DNA from: Panacagrimonas sp965216805
GTDB taxonomy: Bacteria > Pseudomonadota > Gammaproteobacteria > Nevskiales > Nevskiaceae
Direction of reading: 5' to 3'
Assembly (NCBI RefSeq): GCF_965216805.1
Contig: NZ_CBDCGN010000002.1
Span: 2,046,001-2,110,000, forward strand
Length of the DNA stretch: 64,000 nt
Position numbers and translations under genes: made by a program. Under the pieces are notes generated by a model. The model did no database searches and had not been told where the DNA came from. It saw only the letters and a program-made list of their open reading frames with translations. Of this stretch, positions 7,621-16,425 are shown in pieces. Positions within the stretch are counted from its first letter, which is position 1. The number at the start of each line of letters is the position of its first letter.

Positions 7621-10284
7621 ATGTACGCACGCGAGCAATTTCACGGCTACCGGAACGGTCATCAACTGCTGCAGGGTAATGTTGAGCTGATCCAGCAAGA
7701 CCAAGATACCGTCGACCGTCTGTCCGATATCTCCGGGCAGTTGCGGCCAGGGGAGGAGTTTGCCCCGTATTTTACGTTCTATCCCCTCCCCAGCCAGACT
7801 TACTATGTCGTGGCGCTGACGCGACAGGATCTGGCGGCGCCAAGAGCAGGCTGCGTTCGCACGCATAGCCTGTTTGTGCCGATGCCGGAATGGACCGCGC
7901 CCACAGTCCTTCAGACTCTGCGCGATGTTGTTTCACATTTTCAGCTGAGCGCGGATTCGAATGTTTTAGGACATCCTTCGGGCGCAGAGGAGATTCGGAC
8001 CTGGCCTCGTCTCGAAAGCCCATGGAGCCTGGAGCTGGTCGAGGCAATGTTTTTGGAGAAGCGCGCCCCGATTGCGGTGTTCGATGCAAAGGATGCCGAC
8101 CTTGCTTGTTTTCGCCTGATTGCAGCTTTATGGCCGGCGCTCCGGAAGATGTTTGCCGTTTGTACCTTTTCTCTCGGTCCCAGATCAGTACAAGGACGTC
8201 CTTTCGACATAGTCTTCGCACCAAAAGCTGCACGGTCACGTTTCAGCGATTGGTCAGGTAGAAGGATTGAGCCATCGTCGACGCCCTACCGTCCACGCCA
8301 CCGTTGGTCGAATGCCCTTGCTGAGGCGGTCTTCAAGGACTTCCCTCCGAATCTGGATCGTCTGGACGAACTGGGAATTCTTGGAGGCCATCAGGACGCC
8401 AGCGAATCCCGACTGAGACTATCCCTGTTCTGGCGAGAGCTGGCTGATAAGTCGGCGGAGTCGCCGGAAGCAGTCTTGGGGTTGATCGATATCTACACGA
8501 CGGCTCACCCGACTAGCCTAAGGGCCCGTGAATCTCTGGCAAACGAGATTCGAGTTGGTGTCTCGACGGCGCGGCGGTCGTTTTCGGATTCCCAGTTCTG
8601 GCAATACCTCCTGGCCCTCACGCAGAAGTTCGAGAAAGGTAGGCTGCCCAAAGGAACTGCCTCCGTAGTCCGCGCAGCTGCTAGGGCCCGTGCAGCGAAC
8701 GCGCCGCTTGCTTGCGTGTCGGCGTTTCAAGAGTCCATGACCGAGGGCGCGACTCTGCCTGCCCCACTGGCCTCGGCCATTGGTGAAGGAGTATCGCAAG
8801 CGACTGAGAATGACGCAGAGGTTCTGGCCACACTTTCGGCGTTTCCCGGGAGGATCGGCTCGCAGATCATTTCCAGGAGCAGAGTGCTGGCGAATCGACT
8901 CGTCTTTGCGGCGGGAAATGACAGCGAGCTTCTTTCGGGTCTCCACAACCTGTTGCAATCGGCAGATTCGAAGACGCGACAATCCCTTCTACTTCGCTCC
9001 GCGCTCTCGTTTACCCGGGCAAGCCAAGCCGGATTGCTGGATAGTCTTCTACGAGGTACCAGTTCTTCGACGCTCTTGTTTGCCGTGCAGGCCATAGGAA
9101 ATGCCACGTCATTCGATGTGCCACAGTTCGATGAACCCTTGGTCAGCGCGGCCCACGCCACGCACTCAATACTCAACTTAAGAAAAGTGGTCGGTCTTCA
9201 TGAGAGCGAAGGAGCCGATCGGCTACTGGCGACCACGTTGACGATCCAGAGCGAGGATGTTCGTTGGCTGAGTCAGAGCATCTCGGAACCTCAACGAAAA
9301 GCCAGGGTATTGGCAGAACTGATTCATGTGTCTTCGGATCACCAGATCAAGCAGCTCGTCGAAAATGCATCCGCAGACTTTGACCTCTTGGCGACGCTGG
9401 CGGTGGATTCCTTAACGTATGCCTTGCCGATGACAAGGCTTCTAGGACTTGCTTCTGTGTCCGATGAGCAACTGTCGTCGTATGGCTCCTCACTGCTGCG
9501 ACAACTGTCTCCTGAGGACACTGCCTATCGTCCCCTCGCACTCCACGTAATCAGTCGTCTGCAGGGGAACTCAGAACTCCTTGATGATCGTGCGTTGCTG
9601 CAGACAGTAGAAACCCTAGTTGCTACGGGAAGCGGGCGGGAGGCAATTGACTCGCTGTTTTCCGGCCGGACTTCAGATACGGCAGTAAGCCGAGCGCTGT
9701 ATGCCTACGACTTAGGTTCACAGCGCTTTAAATCCCAACTGCACAGTCGGATTGACTTGGTGACAGGCCGAATACTGCAGTCAGGCCTAGCCGGGCTATC
9801 TAAACCGGACTTTCGGACAATTGCGGAGATGTTGAACCGTTCCGGGGATTCGAATCGGCGTGGACAAGCCGTTGCATGTGGCCGCGTTCTCGATCAGTGT
9901 TTCGCTTCCCCTCATCTTCCGGTCGGAGATTTGGTGGTTGCGGCCTTCCCGATTGTCTACCGAGAAGTGAGATCCGGAAGTCCCGGATTCAACCTACTCG
10001 ACTTGCTATTTACCGATTGGGACCACTGCAAGACCATCCGGCGCAAGCTTGTAGAAACCTACATCCGATCAGCCTGGCCTCCTGTAGGCGTATTGATTTG
10101 TGCGTGGCGCGCGCATGATGTTGATAGAGTGTTGCGCAGCCTTCAAAAGGCATGGCGAGGTAGGGAGTATTTGAAAAGCATTCAAGAAAGCCTTTCGCAG
10201 TACGAAGGGCCGGATAAGGAGCTCCTTTCGCGCGCCCTACGATCCTTTGTCGCCATCGAATCGATTGACGCGGAGGATGATTAA
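7621..10284 (+). CDS. GAP1-like GTPase-associated protein
   Basis: An 887-residue protein from the ATG at 7621; the start YAREQFHGYRNGHQLL matches the FHGYxxGHQLL opening I associate with the GTPase-associated protein 1 N-terminal domain. An alpha/beta N-terminal region (~1-140) and a middle region (~140-270, with a Trp-rich section) lead into a long helical repeat-like C-terminal half (~270-887). This agrees with a GAP1-N, GAP1-M, GAP1-C layout. It is the last gene of the operon. The likely role is scaffold or sensor controlling the two GTPases. Domain names are recalled, not searched, and no enzymatic motif is visible. Confidence 0.75.
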   Translation: MYAREQFHGYRNGHQLLQGNVELIQQDQDTVDRLSDISGQLRPGEEFAPYFTFYPLPSQTYYVVALTRQDLAAPRAGCVRTHSLFVPMPEWTAPTVLQTLRDVVSHFQLSADSNVLGHPSGAEEIRTWPRLESPWSLELVEAMFLEKRAPIAVFDAKDADLACFRLIAALWPALRKMFAVCTFSLGPRSVQGRPFDIVFAPKAARSRFSDWSGRRIEPSSTPYRPRHRWSNALAEAVFKDFPPNLDRLDELGILGGHQDASESRLRLSLFWRELADKSAESPEAVLGLIDIYTTAHPTSLRARESLANEIRVGVSTARRSFSDSQFWQYLLALTQKFEKGRLPKGTASVVRAAARARAANAPLACVSAFQESMTEGATLPAPLASAIGEGVSQATENDAEVLATLSAFPGRIGSQIISRSRVLANRLVFAAGNDSELLSGLHNLLQSADSKTRQSLLLRSALSFTRASQAGLLDSLLRGTSSSTLLFAVQAIGNATSFDVPQFDEPLVSAAHATHSILNLRKVVGLHESEGADRLLATTLTIQSEDVRWLSQSISEPQRKARVLAELIHVSSDHQIKQLVENASADFDLLATLAVDSLTYALPMTRLLGLASVSDEQLSSYGSSLLRQLSPEDTAYRPLALHVISRLQGNSELLDDRALLQTVETLVATGSGREAIDSLFSGRTSDTAVSRALYAYDLGSQRFKSQLHSRIDLVTGRILQSGLAGLSKPDFRTIAEMLNRSGDSNRRGQAVACGRVLDQCFASPHLPVGDLVVAAFPIVYREVRSGSPGFNLLDLLFTDWDHCKTIRRKLVETYIRSAWPPVGVLICAWRAHDVDRVLRSLQKAWRGREYLKSIQESLSQYEGPDKELLSRALRSFVAIESIDAEDD

Positions 10285-10378
10285 CAAAGAGTAGCAGCCT
10301 CGCGTGCAGTCCCCGTTGCAGAATGACGCAAAGACACTACTCCCAGGTGCCTGCGCCCATATGGCGAGCCGAAATTCG

Positions 10379-10954
10379 TCAAGGACGATAGAGTTTCTCG
10401 AAGAATCCACTGACACGGACAATCACGGTCACCGGCTGGGTTCCCTTGTTACTCCAGTACCACCCGTGAGCGCCGTCGAATGGAGCGATGAAGTTGCCAT
10501 GCGCGGCGGTCTGCTCACGATCACGCCAGTAGCTGCTGAACTGATCACCGGCATTCGGGGGCTCACCATGCATGTCGAAATTCACGGCACCGCCCTCTGC
10601 TTTCCAGGTGAAAACAAAGGAATCGCCCTCGCGCATGGCGGCCTTGATCTCAGCTCCTTCATTCGGCTGGAGAACCAGCATCATCTCCTTCGTTTGGAAT
10701 GGCGCCTCGTTGGCGATCACTGCCATCTCGGTATTGGGAACGGTACTCGCGGGGCTCGCAGCGGAGGCCTCCGAGGCGTGCAGCGCGATCAGCCCCAGGA
10801 CTTTTCCGATGCCCGTGGGATCGACGCCGAACTCCGCCGGCATGACCGTGGTAACCAGCAAGACTGCAGCGCCTGCCAGGGCAATGGCCGTGGCCTTCAG
10901 CAGTGTCGGAACGCTGGCTTGGATCGGCGAAACAGGGACGTTTGGGTTAGTCAT
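10379..10954 (-). CDS. membrane-anchored periplasmic protein (transmembrane anchor family)
   Basis: A 191-residue protein from the ATG at 10954. One hydrophobic segment at ~18-40 anchors it in the inner membrane. A soluble domain follows, with a YWRDREQT block and the conserved NFIAPFDGAHGWYW motif near residue 155. It has a clear paralogue at 35311-35937, which keeps HFVAPFDGTHGWYW. It overlaps the HupE-like gene upstream by 8 bases and is the last gene of the nickel/cobalt-type block. Such anchors are repeatedly seen beside HupE and RND metal exporters; the molecular function is unknown. Confidence 0.7.
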   Translation of the reverse strand: MTNPNVPVSPIQASVPTLLKATAIALAGAAVLLVTTVMPAEFGVDPTGIGKVLGLIALHASEASAASPASTVPNTEMAVIANEAPFQTKEMMLVLQPNEGAEIKAAMREGDSFVFTWKAEGGAVNFDMHGEPPNAGDQFSSYWRDREQTAAHGNFIAPFDGAHGWYWSNKGTQPVTVIVRVSGFFEKLYRP

Positions 10955-11630
10955 TGAGATAGAAACCTGCAAGTTGATAGCCGGTGAGCAGGAAGCCCGC
11001 ACTCATCAGCACGACATTGGCGGCGAAGGCCTGGCGTCCGAATGCAGACGTCCTGCGCCAGAAGCCCATCGCGATCAGAATGCCGGTCAGGGCCAGCAAC
11101 TGTCCTATCTCCACGCCCACATTGAACGCGAGCATGTTAGGCACCAATCCGTCTGAGCCCAGTGAGAAGTCCTGCAGCTTGGTGGCCAAGCCGAAGCCAT
11201 GGAACAAGCCGAAGATGAACACGGCCGCGCGATTGTCAGGCTGGACGCCGAATACCGTCTTGAAGGCGCCGAGGTTGTCCAGTGCCTTGTAGACGACCGA
11301 CAGACCGATGATCGCATCGACGATGTATGGGTTGACGTGGGTGCCGCTGAGAACGCCGTATAACAGGGTGCTGCTGTGACCGATCGCGAACAGGGTCACA
11401 TAAAGCCCCACGTCGCGTATCCGGTAGAGGAAGAAGATCACCCCGAACAGAAACAGGAGGTGGTCGTAGCCCGTCACCATGTGCTTCGCGCCCAAATAAA
11501 GGAACGGGATCAGTTGCGCTCCCGCGCTGCCCTCGATGAAGAGCTTGTCATCCTCGGCAACGCCATGCGCCGCCGCTGCACCGGCCAGGAGAAGGCCGGG
11601 CAGCAGCAGTGCAAGGGATACCCGCCTCAC
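10947..11630 (-). CDS. HupE/UreJ-family permease
   Basis: A 227-residue membrane protein from a GTG at 11630 that overlaps the upstream stop (GTGA). A cleavable leader (SLALLLPGLLLAGAAAAHG) is followed by about six membrane helices. Characteristic features are GYDHLLFLFG near residue 50, a GHSSTLL segment and FGLFHGFGLA, which are typical of HupE/UreJ nickel or cobalt permeases, with histidines in the membrane helices. It sits between a His-rich small protein and the membrane-anchored protein. Here it could recover or export Ni/Co; the block as a whole favours resistance. Confidence 0.8.
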   Translation of the reverse strand: MRRVSLALLLPGLLLAGAAAAHGVAEDDKLFIEGSAGAQLIPFLYLGAKHMVTGYDHLLFLFGVIFFLYRIRDVGLYVTLFAIGHSSTLLYGVLSGTHVNPYIVDAIIGLSVVYKALDNLGAFKTVFGVQPDNRAAVFIFGLFHGFGLATKLQDFSLGSDGLVPNMLAFNVGVEIGQLLALTGILIAMGFWRRTSAFGRQAFAANVVLMSAGFLLTGYQLAGFYLND

Positions 11631-11851
11631 TTCGATGTAGGCGCAGCCGGCGCCTTCTCGTCGGCCTTCTCGGCTTCGGTCTCTGCCCCCTGTGCCTTGT
11701 CCCCCTTGGGGGCGGCTTTGGATGCGCCAGCCTTGCGCACAGACTGGGGCTTGACCACAGCGCCCTCTTCTTCCGGCTCGTGGTTTCCGTGAGCCATGGC
11801 CAGCGGGGCGCTCAGGCTCAGCAGGATCGCAGCAACAAACGACTTCTTCAT
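11627..11851 (-). CDS. small secreted charged protein
   Basis: A 74-residue protein. The ATG at 11851 gives a signal peptide (MKKSFVAAILLSL to AMA), then a mature HGNHEPEEEG start and an Ala/Lys/Glu/Pro-rich disordered tail. It is translationally coupled to the HupE-like gene through GTGA. The mature N-terminus with two histidines and a glutamate run could bind Ni or Co in the periplasm and deliver it to the permease. This is an inference; no family is recognised. Confidence 0.6.
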   Translation of the reverse strand: MKKSFVAAILLSLSAPLAMAHGNHEPEEEGAVVKPQSVRKAGASKAAPKGDKAQGAETEAEKADEKAPAAPTSK

Positions 11852-11940
11852 CTCGAACTCCAGTGGGGATGGAACAGCGGTACAGCAAGGGACCGGTACA
11901 CCGGAGCGGCCGTCGAGCCGCGCCGGTGTTCCAGTGGGGG

Positions 11941-13272
11941 TTAAGACGGCCACCTCCGATGCACCTCATCGATCACGAAGGGATGGCTATGGCCATGGTC
12001 GCTATGCTCGCCTTCGGCCAGATGCGGGTGGTCTGACGGGAGATCGTCATGTCGGTGCACCGGCGCTCCGCTGTCGTCGGCGGACCAGAACCGCGCCGCC
12101 GCGATCCAGCCCAGCGTGGCGATCGCCGCCATGGTCCATAGGGCCATCCCCATCCCCGCCTGGGCCCCCAGCCATCCCACCAGGGGATAAGTGATAAGCC
12201 AGCAGGCATGGGACAGCGAAAACTGTGCAGAGAACAGTGCCGGCCGGTCCTCCTCCCTTGAGGAGCGCTTCAGCAGACGCCCACCCGGGGTGACCAGCGC
12301 CGCATAGCTGCTGCCCAGCAGGACCCAGCCTCCCAGCAGGAGCCCCCAGTGCGCGCGCTCCGCCAGTGACCAGGCCATGGCCAGGACAGCGAGCAGGATC
12401 GACATGCTCCCGGCCGCCGTCAGCATCACGCTGCGATCCCGATAGCGCTCCAGCAACCGCGGCAGCACAAAGGCCATGATCATTGACCCTGCGCCGAAAG
12501 CAGCCAAGGCCAGGGCCACGGCGTGATCCGACTTCTGCAGCTCGCCCCGCACAATCACCACGGTGTTGACGATGACCATCGCGCCGCCGGCTGCCGCCGC
12601 GAGATTGAGTGCCAGCAGGCCACGCAGGCGGGGCGTGGCGAGGAAGATGCGCATGCCCTGAGTGAGCTTCCGGGTGATGCGGGTCGACGCAGTCTTGGCC
12701 ACCGGCCGCGGCAAGGCCACCGAAAGCACAAGCAGAGCCGATCCCAGGAACCCGACAGCGGTCCCCATGAACAAGCCCTGGTCGGTGATGATCGTCAGCA
12801 GCACCGCCGCCAAAGCCGGGCTTAGCAAGGTCTCCAGGTCATACGCCAGCCGTGCCAGGGACAGGGCCTTGGTGTAGTCCTCTTCCTTGGGCAGCACTTC
12901 CGGGATGGTGGCCTGGAAGGTCGGCGTGAAGGCGGCCGAGGCGCTTTGGAGCACGAAGATCAGCACATAGATCTGCCAGATCTGATCCACCCAGGGCAGC
13001 ACCAGCACGACGAGCAATCGGACCACATCGAGAGTGACCAGCAGCCTCTTTCGCGGAAACCGTGCAGCGTAGGCCCCGGCGATCGGGGCAACCACCACGT
13101 AAGCGATCGTCTTGATGGCGAGGGCGGTGCCAAGCACCGCCCCCGCATCTTCGCCCGCCAGACGGAAGGCCAGCAGCCCCAGGGCCACCGTCGCCAGGCC
13201 GGTACCCACCAGCGCCACGACCTGCGCCAAGAACAGGTGCCGGTAGGTCCGGTTCCGCAGAACCTCAAACAT
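11941..13272 (-). CDS. MFS exporter with His-rich C-terminus (NreB-like)
   Basis: A 443-residue major facilitator with twelve predicted membrane helices; the N-terminal half begins FEVLRNRTYRHLFLAQ. The final ~45 residues are hydrophilic and rich in His and Asp (VHRHDDLPSDHPH, then SDHGHSHPF), as in NreB-type nickel exporters. It overlaps the czcA-type gene by 8 bases and is probably co-transcribed with it. The fold is clear; the nickel or cobalt substrate is inferred from the His-rich tail, the HupE-like neighbour and the DmeR operator upstream of the block. Confidence 0.8.
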   Translation of the reverse strand: MFEVLRNRTYRHLFLAQVVALVGTGLATVALGLLAFRLAGEDAGAVLGTALAIKTIAYVVVAPIAGAYAARFPRKRLLVTLDVVRLLVVLVLPWVDQIWQIYVLIFVLQSASAAFTPTFQATIPEVLPKEEDYTKALSLARLAYDLETLLSPALAAVLLTIITDQGLFMGTAVGFLGSALLVLSVALPRPVAKTASTRITRKLTQGMRIFLATPRLRGLLALNLAAAAGGAMVIVNTVVIVRGELQKSDHAVALALAAFGAGSMIMAFVLPRLLERYRDRSVMLTAAGSMSILLAVLAMAWSLAERAHWGLLLGGWVLLGSSYAALVTPGGRLLKRSSREEDRPALFSAQFSLSHACWLITYPLVGWLGAQAGMGMALWTMAAIATLGWIAAARFWSADDSGAPVHRHDDLPSDHPHLAEGEHSDHGHSHPFVIDEVHRRWPS

Positions 13273-16200
13273 GGGCCACTCTCCCGGGGTTGGTAGCCCG
13301 CCCGGCCTCCTTGCGATGAGCCAGGCGGTACAGCGCCGGGAGCACCAGCAGCGTCAGCAGCGTGGAACTGATGATGCCACCAATGACCACCGTCGCCAGC
13401 GGGCGCTGGACCTCGGAGCCGATTCCTGTATTGAAGGCCATGGGCACGAAGCCCAGCGCCGCCACCAGGGCCGTCATGAGTACCGGGCGCAAACGGGTGC
13501 GGGCGCCCTCGCGGATGGCTTCGTCCAGACCCACGCCATTCTCGCTCAGGCTGCGGATGAAGCTGACCATGACCAGGCCGTTGAGTACCGCGACCCCAGA
13601 GAGTGCGATGAATCCGACACCCGCCGAGATCGATAGCGGGATGTCGCGCAGCATCAGCGCGGCAACGCCGCCGGTCAGCGCCAAGGGCACACCAGTGAAA
13701 ATCAGCAGCGCATCGCGCATCGACCCGAAGGCCAGCCACAGCAGGCCGACGATCAGCGCCAGCGTGATCGGTACGACGATCGCCAGGCGTTGGCTGGCCG
13801 ACTGCAACTGCTCAAAAGTGCCGCCATAGGAGATCCAGTAACCCGGCGGTAGCTCCGCGTCGCGGGACACCGCCGCTTGGAGATCGGCGATGAACCCGCC
13901 CAGGTCCCGATCACGGACATTAGCCGTCACGACGACCCTGCGCTTGCCATTCTCGCGGTTCACCTGGTTGGGGCCAGGCGCCAGCTCCAGTTCGGCCACC
14001 TCTCCGAGCGGGACATAGCCGCCAGTCGGAAGCGGCACAGGCAGACGCTCGAGGGCATCGATATCCTTGCGCAGTTCCTCCTGCAGCCGGATCACCAGCG
14101 GACTCCGGCGGTCACCATTGAACACCAGCCCCACCGTTTCGCCGCCGTAGGCCGATGCCACGACCGATTGCAGGGCGGCGACATCCAGACCGTAGCGCGC
14201 CAGGACCTCGCGGCGGGGCTGCACGCTCAACACCGGCAGCCCGGTGACCTGCTCCAGCGAAACGTCCTGGGCACCACCGACGCCCTCGACGATCCCTTCG
14301 ATCTGCTTGCCAATACCGGCCAGCACCTCCAGATCATCGCCGTAAACCTTCACGGCAACGTCCGCTCGCACGCCGGACAGCAGCTCGTTGAAGCGCATCT
14401 GGATCGGCTGCGTGAACTCGTAGTTGTTGCCCGGGATCGGACGCACCACAGCTTCCAGATCGGCGACGACCTGTGCCTTCGGCTTGCGCGGATCCGGCCA
14501 TTCGCTCCGGTCCTTGAGGATGATGAAGTTGTCGGCCACCGACGGCGGCATCGGATCCGTGGCGATGTCCGCCGTACCGATCTTGGCGACGATGCGCTCG
14601 ACCTCCGGCAGCTGCTTCACGGCAGATTCCAGCTGGGCCTGCATACCCACCGCCTGCGTCAAGCTGGTGCCCGGGATGCGCAGGGCGTGCATGGCGATGT
14701 CACCCTCGTCCAGGTTCGGCAGGAACTCCGACCCCATGCGCGACGCCGCAAAGCCCATCACCAGGACCAGCGCGGCTGCCGCTCCCGCCACGGCGACGCG
14801 CGCCCGCAGGCTGGCATCGAGCAGCGGCACGTAGACGCGCTCGGCGAACCGCGCGAAGCGGGTTTCCGAGTGCGGCTTGGGCGCGGGCACCAGCAGCGCG
14901 ACGGCCGCGGGAACCGCCGTGACCGAAAGCACCATGGCAGCGACCAGGGCCATGACCACCGTCTGGGCCATGGGGTGGAACATCTTCCCCTCGACCCCGC
15001 TGAGGGCGAAGATCGGCAGGTAGACGGCCGTGATGATGAAAACCCCGAACAACGCCGGGCGAATCACCTCACTGCTCGCCTCGTAAACGATCTGCAGCCG
15101 CTCCTTGAGTGGCATTTCCCGCCCGTGGGCTGCTTCCAGAGACAATCGCCGCAGGCAGTTCTCGACGATGATCACCGCGCCATCCACGATCAGGCCGAAG
15201 TCCAGGGCGCCCAGACTCATCAGGTTCGCCGAGACGCCCGCCTTCACCATGCCGGTGATGGTCAGCAGCATCGTTATCGGGATGACCATGGCGGTCAGCA
15301 GCGCCGCCCGGATGTTGCCCAGCAGCAGGAACAGCACCACGATCACCAGCAGAGCGCCTTCGAGCAGGTTTTTCTGCACGGTCTTGAGCGTCTTGTCGAC
15401 CAGCCAGGTGCGGTCGTAGGCAGTGACGACCTGAACGCCCGGCGGCAGCGACGGCTGGATCTCCTTGATTTTGTCCGCCACGGCGCTGGCCACGGTCCGG
15501 CTGTTCTCGCCGACACGCATCAGCACCGTGCCCAGAACGACTTCATGCCCGTTCTGCGTAGCAGCACCGGTCCTCAGCTCGCCGCCCGTCGTCACATTGG
15601 CGACATCGCCGACGCGCACGGGCGCATCGCCGACCGTCTTGATGACGATGCTCCGGAGGTCATCCAATGCGGCGTCGCCGGCTCCCACCTGACCGGGGAT
15701 GCGCAGCAGCATCTGCTGGCCGAAGCGCTCGATGTAGCCGGCGCCGGCGTTGGCGTTGTTCCGCTTCAGGGCGGCCGCCAGTTCTTCGAAGCTGACGCCG
15801 TAGCCCAGTAGCGTGGCCGGATCCGGCTGTACCAGGTACTGCCGCTCATAGCCGCCAATGGAGTTGACGTCGGCGACGCCTGCGACGCGCAGCAGCTGGG
15901 GGCGCACGATCCAGTCCTGCGCCTGACGCAAATCCGTCGCCGTGACCGGTGAGCCATCTGCATTGCGCGCACCGGGCGCGGCATCGACGGTGTACATGAA
16001 GATTTCGCCGAGTCCGGTCGCCGCGGGGCCCATCGACGGCTCGATGCCGGGAGGCAGCTGGCCGGCGACTGCCTGCAGCCGTTCGGCGACTTGCTGGCGG
16101 GCGAAGAAGGGATCCGTTCCCTCCTCGAAGATCACTGTGACCTGCGACAGGCCGTAGCGGGACAAGGAGCGCGTGTACTTGAGCCGCGCAAGCCCCGCCA

Positions 16201-16417
16201 TCGAGGTCTCCAGCGGGAAGGTCACGCGCTGTTCGGCTTCCAGCGGCGTGTAGCCCGGAGCCTCCGTGTTGATCTGGACTTGGACGTTGGTGATGTCCGG
16301 AACGGCGTCGATCGGCAGGTTCTGGTAGCTCCAGATGCCGAACAAGGCCGTTGCCATGACGATGAGCAGCACTGGGATGCGCTGCCTGATGGATAGACTC
16401 AGTATGCGTTCGAGCAT
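13265..16417 (-). CDS. czcA: HME-RND metal efflux pump, CzcA/CnrA type
   Basis: A 1050-residue inner-membrane proton antiporter from the ATG at 16417 (a TTG six bases upstream is less likely). It has the RND layout with two large periplasmic loops and twelve helices. The fourth helix carries DFGLIVDGAVIIVEN, the acidic signature of heavy-metal RND pumps for Zn/Co/Cd/Ni, unlike the Cu/Ag type at 55807. VPDITNVQVQINTEAPGY near residue 40 is also typical. With the adaptor and outer-membrane genes upstream it forms a CzcCBA-type tripartite exporter. The setting points to Ni/Co rather than Zn, but the substrate is not proven. Confidence 0.92.
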   Translation of the reverse strand: MLERILSLSIRQRIPVLLIVMATALFGIWSYQNLPIDAVPDITNVQVQINTEAPGYTPLEAEQRVTFPLETSMAGLARLKYTRSLSRYGLSQVTVIFEEGTDPFFARQQVAERLQAVAGQLPPGIEPSMGPAATGLGEIFMYTVDAAPGARNADGSPVTATDLRQAQDWIVRPQLLRVAGVADVNSIGGYERQYLVQPDPATLLGYGVSFEELAAALKRNNANAGAGYIERFGQQMLLRIPGQVGAGDAALDDLRSIVIKTVGDAPVRVGDVANVTTGGELRTGAATQNGHEVVLGTVLMRVGENSRTVASAVADKIKEIQPSLPPGVQVVTAYDRTWLVDKTLKTVQKNLLEGALLVIVVLFLLLGNIRAALLTAMVIPITMLLTITGMVKAGVSANLMSLGALDFGLIVDGAVIIVENCLRRLSLEAAHGREMPLKERLQIVYEASSEVIRPALFGVFIITAVYLPIFALSGVEGKMFHPMAQTVVMALVAAMVLSVTAVPAAVALLVPAPKPHSETRFARFAERVYVPLLDASLRARVAVAGAAAALVLVMGFAASRMGSEFLPNLDEGDIAMHALRIPGTSLTQAVGMQAQLESAVKQLPEVERIVAKIGTADIATDPMPPSVADNFIILKDRSEWPDPRKPKAQVVADLEAVVRPIPGNNYEFTQPIQMRFNELLSGVRADVAVKVYGDDLEVLAGIGKQIEGIVEGVGGAQDVSLEQVTGLPVLSVQPRREVLARYGLDVAALQSVVASAYGGETVGLVFNGDRRSPLVIRLQEELRKDIDALERLPVPLPTGGYVPLGEVAELELAPGPNQVNRENGKRRVVVTANVRDRDLGGFIADLQAAVSRDAELPPGYWISYGGTFEQLQSASQRLAIVVPITLALIVGLLWLAFGSMRDALLIFTGVPLALTGGVAALMLRDIPLSISAGVGFIALSGVAVLNGLVMVSFIRSLSENGVGLDEAIREGARTRLRPVLMTALVAALGFVPMAFNTGIGSEVQRPLATVVIGGIISSTLLTLLVLPALYRLAHRKEAGRATNPGRVAHV

Positions 16418-16425
16418 GATCAATC

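Noticed and set aside
13877..15811. A 644-codon open frame on the plus strand opposite the first czcA
   Set aside because: Same shadow effect; no recognisable fold and the opposite strand has clear RND motifs.
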